From: Reticulitermes lucifugus | Taxonomy: Eukaryota; Arthropoda; Insecta; Blattodea; Rhinotermitidae | Length of the DNA: 64,000 bases | NCBI GenBank assembly: GCA_026260175.1 | Contig: JAKCWW010000370.1 | Coordinates: forward strand, 27,638-91,637 | Direction: 5' to 3' | In this document: positions 58,001 to 64,000 of the stretch, piece by piece | How the letters are laid out: every line of letters starts with the position of its first letter | Position numbering within the stretch: the stretch's first letter is position 1 | Program-made: the position numbers and the translations under genes | The notes under the pieces: generated by a model | Seen by the model: only the letters and a program-made list of their open reading frames with translations | Told to the model about the DNA's origin: nothing | Databases searched by the model: none

Positions 58001-61000
58001 ACACATATTAATCACTCAAGCTCATCATTTAAGTGGACTGTGAGACCCCTAACAGCAAATGTCTCAACATTTTATAAAATGCTAGTTAATGGACATATAA
58101 CAAACACTGAAATGGCCCACGGCAGTGTTTTTCAAACTCCGTTCCTTGGAACCCTGGGGTTCGGCAAAGGTGTGTCAGGGGTTATGCAAAACACTGACGA
58201 AAGCTTGGCATTTTGTATGTTGTCATAATTATGTTTACTGACTTATTTCTGTAATAATATCAAACTATGAATACAAGGTAACACTTAAAAACAAGTACAT
58301 CACATTTTGAAAGGGAATACTTCAGAAAGAAACAGGTACATAACTTCAAAACATGTGAATGTTTCTGAGAGTTGCTGCCCCAAGAAGAATAATCTAAGAA
58401 GGGTCACTGTAAACACTGCCTCCCCCCTCACATGACTAGTCCAGAAGGGAGAAAGCATAAGCAGAGAACAATAATGTTCACAGAATAATGAGAGACACAG
58501 TATGGTCTTCAGCTTTTTACCAGCCAGTTGTAAAGACTCAGTCTACTGTACATGTTGTATCAATATCAGGGCGTGGCATATTACTCTGTTATTAGAAATA
58601 GTAGTAATGGATCAGTGGTTAAAAACAGAAACATTTAAAAAAATCAAGCAATGAACTCCTGCGCCATCAAATGTGTTTTTAGTAGTGGAGCCCACAGTAC
58701 ACAAACTGAGTGTAATGTGTTGAAATCAAACACTAGAAACAGTGTGAAGAGAAAAAAATATTTTTATAATTATTTATCAATGGCCTTTACTCAAGACAGT
58801 GATAAAACCTCTCCCATCCAGTGTGTATTTTATATAATTAAGTTTTGTAAAGTAGACCTATGGTGCCTTCCAAGTTAAAGCATCATTTTGAAACAAAACA
58901 CACAAACATAAAGGTAAGTCTCTTAAGTTTTTTCCAATAGGAATATGTTTATAAAAACCTATCATCAGTGACAACATATATGCATACAAAATTAAAATCT
59001 GAAAATGAAAACGTGCTTATGGCTTCCATGAAAGTAAGTTACCACATTACAGATGAAGGTGAAGCACACATAATTGCTGGAAAAACTAACTTGTTAAGGT
59101 CTGAGTAATTGATTTAGCTGCATGTATGATAGACTAGGAAGCTGTCAGGAAAACTCAGTTAGTTCCATTATTGGACAACACGATTCAGACAGGAATTCAA
59201 GATTGTGCACTGGATGAGCTGGGTGAATTAGTTTGAAGACCGAAGTTAAGCAAATCATTCACAATTCAGCTAGACAAGAGCACAGATGTTAATCTCACAA
59301 TTCTGCTTGCTTTTGTCCTGTATGTTTATGAGGGTGAATTTGAGGAAGATCTCTGCAAATCAACTGAAGCACAAACAGGTGAGGACATTTTTGAGATTTT
59401 ATACCAGTTTTTCATAAACCACCAAACTGACTGGAACAAATGTATTGATGTTTGTAGTGATAGTGCAGATTCAATGACAGGAAAAACTGTAGACGCCATG
59501 GTGTATATAAAGAATGTATCCAAAATGTGTGCAAGTAGCCACTGCATTTTGCACAGACATGTATTGGTAGTTATGATGATGCCAAATTCATATAAATCTG
59601 TATTAGGCAATGCACTACTAATTTGTTAAAATTATTAAGGCATCATCTTTACATTCCAGACTGTCTCAACTGGTCTGCAATGACATGGGCAGTGAGCTGA
59701 AACCTTGAATTATCATGCCAAAATGCCAAGGCTGTTTCATGGTAAGGTTCTGATGACACTGTTTCAACTGAGTGAAGAAACTGCAATTTTCTTTTCTAAA
59801 AAAGAAATTCCATTAGCCAAATATTTCTCATATGTTTCTTGGTTGCAGCAACTAAATGCTACATGCTGCATTCTGCATACCCCATCCTCCCCCTTTATTT
59901 TATTTCCCTAACAATATTTTGTGAAGATAAAAGAAAAAGATTCTTCTCATTGCACAGTTTTCAAAAACTGTATCTAACAAACCCTTATACAAATAAGAAA
60001 GTCTTGGATTCCACAAGAAGAAAATAAATCATTATAGATGGGAATAGGGAGCAGTTGTTTTACAAGTTATGTAATCTGAAGCCAAGTTCTATGTGCATTT
60101 CTGTTATGTGTTCAGTGTAACTTCTATGCAGAAAATTGTAAAATTCTTCTCCTTGTATAACACCCATCATATTTCACATTATATATCTGATGAGAATATA
60201 GTAGCTTCTTATAAGATATAAGGTTTATAAGATGATGTTTCCTTCTGTATTTTTTTCATATGCTCTGTACTACATAAGAAGGAATACATCATTTCAGTTA
60301 CTTACTATTCCCTCTACATTACTGCACTCTTCTCCAGTCACAAAAGCCTCTGTATCAGGTACTGCCTTCTCTATATTCTCTGAGTCCTTAACAGATGACT
60401 CTTTGGGCACGATGCTCCATACTCGCAACTCACTGTCTCCACAACCTGTTACAAGATACTTGTCCTCTTTCACAAGAGTCAGTCCCCAAACCTGGAACAA
60501 AATCAGTGTCTACAGTTTCATTTTATAATTCATTACAGAATTCTTAAATTTGTAAGTTCCTGAAAAAATCTCATTCATTCTCTAAAATGTATGAAGGAAA
60601 TACTGTTTTCTCAAATACTCTTCAGGCTGGATCAAAAACAAATGTGTTAGTGATCATGGTATGGGTCACATGCGCAAAATGAGTCACCAATGCTTTCATC
60701 ACTCTGTAAATTTCCAGCAGACTAAAATTCATAAAAGTGATGTTAAATTATTTATCATTCACCCTCCACCTGTACAGATATGCTATAAGTAATTTCTCTT
60801 AATGCTTGCTGTGCTAGGAATGATTACATTCACACTGCAAAAACTGCATAGATTCCCACCACAGAGTACAGTGATTCTCTCTGTCAGCTGTACCTGCCAT
60901 TTTAGATCATTACATACAACCTCCTCCCAAAGTGTATAAAAAGATAGGAAATATATGTATAAAGTAACAGCAAGGCATATTTGAATCTTTGCATCCTGGA

Positions 61001-63590
61001 CCCTTCTCAGATGGTCATACCATTTAATGTAGTGGGGTCACAATGTTTGTTGTTCACAACTGTAAATATGTTATAAAATGTTGCTTAAAATTTCAATTAC
61101 ATATGTTATAAAATATTATTACTGTTATTAGGGTCTATTATATTTTTGAAAGTATTACTATTTATATCTATATTGATATTGCCTGCATTAAATTTGTCAG
61201 TCATATATAAGCTCAAACTTTCCCCCTGTCAACATGTTTTGTAGTCACTTACTTACAAACAAAACTCTGCAAACAATTTGTGAGTATATTCATAATCCAT
61301 CTACATACCAAATTTCATATTCTCTAATACAAGAAATATATATTAAATATTATGACTGTGCATCTAATTTTACACTAATTACCCAGCATGCAAGTTGCAT
61401 TCAAGTGACATCACATTGTATTTACAGTGTCAACTGTATACCTTCTAAACAGTGAGATATCATCATAAATGCCTAAAATTTGCAAGTTTTCTGCTACTTT
61501 GTCCAATTTTAATCTTATGAAATGCCTGTTATTTTTGTCTCATTTTAACCAAATTGGAATATGAACAGATTTTACTAAAAATCCTCAATATAAAATTTCA
61601 TAAAAATCCATCCAGTAGGAGCCATGTTGTTCCATGGGGATAGACAGACAGACAGGCAGGCAGACTGACAGACATGATGAAGCCAACAGTCACTTTGTAC
61701 AATTGTTTTGCAAATGCATGTAACAGTAATTCCAATAATGGTGGGAATATAAACAAGAAAAGTATACAAAATTTCCAAACCATTAAATTAACAAATTCAA
61801 TGTTACCTCTGTTCTGTGTCCTACAAGAGTTTTGAAACAGTGGTTGGTGTCAAGATCCCAGAACTTGACAAATGTGTCCTTTGACCCTGACACCAAAACA
61901 TTGTACTTCTTGAAGAAACATATTTGAGTCACTAGTCCCTTGTGGCCTGTCAGTCTGTGTAGTCCAGCTTCTGCCACCACATCCCACAGAATTATATCTG
62001 TGTCCTGAAAAAAAAAACATATTTCTGATAAAGGAAAGGTACTGAGCTTAAGCTATAAAACCTATACACAATACAGTTTCCAGGGAACCCAAGGTTTAGG
62101 AGTTTGTAATATGGATGCAATCAGTGTTTGGACAGAAAATGGATATATTCTGGGACAAAACTTCTGCCAAGACCCTGGTTCATGGGAGGGGTGGGGGGTG
62201 GAGAAAAATACTGTGTATTGTGTAACATTCTGATGTGGATGTTCCATAAAAATATGGAAATCCAATCATTTGATGTGCAAAACTAACCGACAAACCACAA
62301 GAATGAAACTGAAATTGGTATCTTAAGTCTGGCTACTTCAGACCTTTTGTATGATTCATTAAAACAGGGTGATCACACTTAAGTCACTGCTACAAATATG
62401 AATTACAGTGAAATTCCCATTCAAGGTTACCCCAAGAAGCAACAGATTTGAACGCTAGATTGAGGAATCTTTAAATGAAGAGGATTTGATGCCTGGATCA
62501 GTGAAACTGAACTTCAAATGTGAGAAAAAATTAAATCAAAGTACTGCAGTTTCACAATATATGGTATCTTCAGCAATTCAGAATTTTTGTTGTTATAAGG
62601 GAATGTTTGTCACAGTGAAGTTCATTTGCCACATTGCGTTCCTTTATCAATTCATTTTATAATGCTGCATGACAGACTGGGCTTGTATAGCACCAAGCAA
62701 ACTGTAGTAGGATTATTATAACATAATGAACCAAGAAGCATGTGGAAGAAGTGTCACCACCTGTTTAAGAACTGCCTCACATGTGCATACAGAAGCAGAA
62801 AAATTCCACCATAAACGTGTCAAAACTGGAACATATGATTTCCCATATGTGTGAAATATGATACTGCTGTGTTAAATGCTTTGTGCTGTGAATTGAACAC
62901 TAGCTGCTGCTCTCCACAAATTATCTGTAGTATCATCTAGGAGTACTAAAGATTTTTATAAAATTTATACTCCTATACAATGGGCACCGGGTCTCTTTCC
63001 CGGAGGTAAAGCGGCCGGGGCATGGAGTTGACCACCCACCCTCATCTAGTGCCGGGGTTAAAGAAAGAGTAGAACTATACCTCTACTCCCCCTCTGGGCC
63101 TTCATGGCCCATTCTAGGGAGAACTTCGAACTTGACCTTTACCTTTATACTTTTTAATAGGAAACCTTATGGGAAAAGAACATTTTGGAAAGGTAGGCTT
63201 GGATGGGAGGATGATTTTAAGAAAATATGTCACGAGCTTGAATGAACTCATTTAAGAAGGGGGCCAATAATGGCCATTAACAATGACAGTAATGAGGTTC
63301 AGACTGCGTTAGATCACAGGAATACAGCTGAATAACCAGGGACAGTCTTCTAGACAATTAATGTTTAAATAAAAACATGCCTGGGATCCTGAAGCCAGCC
63401 GATGCCCCTCTGCATCATAAGCTAGACAGGTAATTGCTCCTCGGTGACCTGAGAAGCTTGTTACATTCTCTCCAGATTTCAAGTCAAAAACTTTGACAGT
63501 TCCATCAGAATAACCTGCTGCTAAATATTTCTTGTTTGGACTTGAAGCCAGGTATGTCACATCATATTTACCTCCTGGTAGAACCAATGC
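45391..63590 (-). CDS. Wdr3: WDR3 / Utp12 (Dip2) small-subunit processome protein, 13 exons, 5' end outside the window
   Basis: WDR3 is the animal counterpart of yeast Utp12, part of the UTP-B complex that binds the 5' region of pre-rRNA in the nucleolus for 18S maturation. Exons in transcription order are 63590-63381, 62004-61807, 60491-60306, 57819-57617, 56753-56615, 55155-54965, 54265-54070, 53451-53221, 51438-51169, 50030-49785, 49097-48901, 47479-47257 and 45555-45391. All phases match, giving 884 residues and TAA. The order and wording follow human WDR3 (as I recall it, about 943 residues) from the first propeller to the C-terminus. About 60 N-terminal residues must lie past base 64000. 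Donors are GT except after the first visible exon, which uses GC. The gene converges on Lrrk; I infer no functional link from this. Confidence 0.97.
46405..46510. repeat. Fold-back family fragment (left half)
   Basis: It starts TGTGAGATTCGAGGTTCTCA and continues with CTTGGTAGATACTAATGTTT, matching the left half of the family. Confidence 0.6.
46690..46800. repeat. Dispersed repeat D
   Basis: The second copy of the 6715 element: ACATTTCAGAAACTAGATCT ... GATAGACACAGATCCAGTTT. A GCCATGCCAGGTGGTTGAAG stretch just upstream (46594) resembles the arms of the 39367 fold-back element. In the WDR3 intron 45556-47256. Confidence 0.5.
48125..48368 (-). mobile_element. SINE family 1
   Basis: It contains ATGAGTGGTCAGCTTCATGC, AAAGAGCCCCTGGTACCCAC and a B-box-like segment on the - strand (CAGTTCGATTCTTAGC). 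It is followed at once by a second, partial family 1 segment (about 48440-48560) that carries a 53-bp tandem repeat. Sense for WDR3. Confidence 0.7.
48508..48668. repeat. 53-bp minisatellite, three units
   Basis: Units start at about 48508, 48561 and 48615 and contain GTTAGTTTCA, GACTGCTTTACC and CTGGGAAATAG. They lie inside a partial SINE 1 copy, so the unit is an amplified piece of SINE body. Confidence 0.8.
49785..55155 (-). CDS. Wdr3: WDR3 exons 6-10: second WD40 propeller
   Basis: Exons are 55155-54965, 54265-54070, 53451-53221, 51438-51169 and 50030-49785. Blades visible are [31 protein letters not shown] then [80 protein letters not shown] then [38 protein letters not shown] and [17 protein letters not shown]. 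The stretch around [18 protein letters not shown] is among the most conserved parts of the family. Exon 10 ends with an acidic linker ([15 protein letters not shown]) before the C-terminal helical region. Confidence 0.96.
51606..51760. mobile_element. MITE with pogo-like ends and TA target site (second family)
   Basis: The left end is CAGTAAAACCCCAATTT and the right end is AAAATCAGGGTTTTACTC, reverse complements with few mismatches, flanked by TA on both sides. Length 155 bp, no coding capacity. The interior differs from the 5040 element, so the families differ. It lies in the WDR3 intron upstream of exon 9. Confidence 0.7.
51761..53220 (-). other. WDR3 intron, mostly unassigned
   Basis: A repeat-like stretch near 52690-52790 (CACTTCATTTTATTGTATGC, GATCATCTTCAAGG) looks like a dispersed element end. 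The rest shows nothing clear. Confidence 0.4.
54700..54890. repeat. Fold-back family copy with a perfect inner hairpin
   Basis: The inner arms 54759-54775 and 54782-54798 are perfect 17-nt reverse complements around a 6-nt loop. The right half reads AAAACATCAGACTACATG, ACATCACATCCCAGAAGGC and GTGAGAACCTCAAATCTCA, the family's outer end. It lies in a WDR3 intron. Confidence 0.7.
55469..55744 (-). mobile_element. tRNA-derived SINE, family 3, with 15-bp target-site duplication and an assembly gap
   Basis: The - strand start reads CCTCGGTGGACTAGTGGTTA (A box) with a B box GGTTCGCGG, and the 3' tail is a TTA/ATT trinucleotide run (seen on + as AATAATAATAA). Identical 15-nt flanks lie at 55454-55468 and 55745-55759. 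The head is intact and CpG-rich, so the insertion looks young. Bases 55527-55688 are unsequenced. It is in the WDR3 intron between exons 5 and 6. Confidence 0.85.
55527..55688. other. Assembly gap (162 N)
   Basis: The N run lies inside the SINE 3 copy. Single N bases also occur at 5119 and 20298, the latter in a C-run. The gap length may be an estimate. Confidence 0.99.
56125..56245 (+). repeat. Dispersed repeat C fragment
   Basis: It contains GTGGACTGGATTTATGTGGT, TCAGGATAGGGACCAGTGGC and AGGCTCTTGTGAGCATGACG. This is the best-preserved 3' part of the family here. Confidence 0.6.
56615..63590 (-). CDS. Wdr3: WDR3 exons 1-5 (of the window): first WD40 propeller and charged insert
   Basis: Exons are 63590-63381, 62004-61807, 60491-60306, 57819-57617 and 56753-56615. 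WD40 blades are clear: [67 protein letters not shown] and [14 protein letters not shown]. An acidic insert follows ([19 protein letters not shown]). Then a blade reads [19 protein letters not shown], and a very basic helix ([17 protein letters not shown]) probably contacts RNA or acts as a nucleolar signal. The acidic and basic inserts sit at the same place as in human WDR3. The intron between 60306 and 57819 contains a hAT transposase relic in antisense. Confidence 0.95.
58123..60030 (+). mobile_element. hAT transposon relic (ZBED5/Buster-like transposase), broken
   Basis: A hAT-like start, CAGTGTTTTTCAAACTCCG, lies at 58123. A start-like [10 protein letters not shown] lies at 58607, and the BED-finger tail [14 protein letters not shown] is near 58863. 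RNase-H-like parts follow ([42 protein letters not shown]) near 59260-59600, and [18 protein letters not shown] near 59680. The phrases match ZBED5/FAM200-type transposases. Reading frames are interrupted by stops and shifts in several places, so it is dead. I did not find the matching 3' terminal repeat. It sits in a WDR3 intron, antisense to the gene. Confidence 0.8.
60492..61806 (-). other. WDR3 intron, mostly unassigned
   Basis: AT-rich. Only the (GACA)n tract and its adjoining repeat end near 61590-61680 stand out. Confidence 0.4.
61640..61676. repeat. (GACA/GGCA)n microsatellite next to a repeat end
   Basis: GACA and GGCA units follow CATAAAAATCCATCCAGTAG, which looks like the 3' end of an interspersed element. 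In a WDR3 intron. Confidence 0.7.
62979..63150 (+). mobile_element. SINE family 1, 5'-truncated, GC-rich (probably young)
   Basis: It runs from CAATGGGCACCGGGTCTCTT to a TTTACC-type tail (CTTGACCTTTACCTTTATAC). Its reverse complement matches the body of the 11113 copy. CpG sites are kept, unlike the decayed copies, which suggests a recent insertion. Antisense in the first visible WDR3 intron. Confidence 0.75.
63155..63230 (+). repeat. Dispersed repeat C fragment
   Basis: It contains GGAAAAGAACATTTTGGAAA and GGATGGGAGGATGATTTTAA, matching the middle of the family. It directly follows a SINE 1 tail. Confidence 0.45.
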
Positions 63591-63759
63591 CTGAAAACAT
63601 GACAAAAAAAAACACAGTCTTCATCACGACATATGAAGAATCAAAATCTATATTTCTATACTCAAGTCTCACACAGTAATGGGAATCAGTTTCAGTGAGG
63701 ACCACGGTGTGAGACTATACTGGCTGATCAGGACTGCTACATACCTCAGAAGTGGTGAC

Positions 63760-63920
63760 AGATGTGTACAGATCATTGGTGGAATGGCGATTAATAACAG
63801 AAAATTGAAGTATGTAGAGAAAGACTTGCCCCAGTACCAATGCCTCCAACACAAGTTCTTTGTGGACTACTCTGAAATTAAACCTACCTATCTGTAGTGA
63901 GAAGCCAACGTGTAACCACT
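63760..63920 (-). mobile_element. tRNA-derived SINE, family 2
   Basis: It shares CATTGGTGGAATGGCGATTA, TTGCCCCAGTACCAATGCCT and a decayed A-box region (on +, GTAACCACTTGAGATCTA) with the 23785 copy. It occupies the space where an upstream WDR3 exon might otherwise be sought. Confidence 0.65.
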
Positions 63921-64000
63921 TGAGATCTATGATATGGCAACACAAAAATACTAATTCTACATGCTTGTTGTGTCAGTATGTCTTGTCTTGTGATCTCACC

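Noticed and set aside
63679-63945. Small gene or WDR3 first exon at the right edge
   Set aside because: The sequence aligns with the repeat at 23785-23962 and has a tRNA-like end, so it is SINE 2.
1-64000. CRISPR arrays, operons or bacterial signals
   Set aside because: There are no spaced direct repeats of that kind, and the gene structure is that of an intron-rich animal genome.

Overview
The window is intron-rich, AT-rich arthropod nuclear DNA. It fits an insect, and the repeat content suggests a cockroach or termite; that lineage call is inference from repeat style, not proven. Two conserved protein genes face each other. On the + strand, 39 exons between 400 and 38465 encode almost all of a leucine-rich repeat kinase (Lrrk, the LRRK1/LRRK2 family). 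On the - strand, 13 exons between 63590 and 45391 encode almost all of WDR3 (yeast Utp12/Dip2), a nucleolar ribosome-assembly factor. Both genes lose their first exons at the window edges, and their 3' ends converge across about 6.9 kb.

Lrrk layout: ankyrin repeats (400-4190), leucine-rich repeats (4703-10302), Roc GTPase (10742-15903), COR dimerisation region (16107-24699), a Cys-containing linker (26256-27904), protein kinase (28612-32459) and a beta-propeller-like tail with the stop codon (33223-38465). Splice phases agree across all 39 exons, giving 2418 residues plus a stop. The reading frame is intact, and the GTPase and kinase motifs are present.

WDR3 layout, reading right to left: first propeller (63590-56615), second propeller (55155-49785), Utp12-type C-terminus and basic tail (49097-45391), then an AATAAA about 95 nt after the stop. 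It gives 884 residues; about 60 N-terminal residues should lie beyond base 64000.

The introns and the intergenic gap hold many old repeats: a tRNA-derived SINE family (at least 8 copies, mostly antisense inside Lrrk), two further SINE families, a fold-back MITE-like family (about a dozen pieces), two MITEs with pogo-like ends, a hAT (ZBED5-like) transposase relic inside WDR3, a mariner/IS630-type transposase fragment, a LINE tail and several microsatellites.

I found no undescribed gene system. The best leads are two GC-AG introns (one per gene), two hairpin-forming inverted repeats between the convergent genes, a duplicated splice donor in the Roc domain that would make a stop-containing isoform, and a GC-richer island at 41521-41810 that nothing explains.
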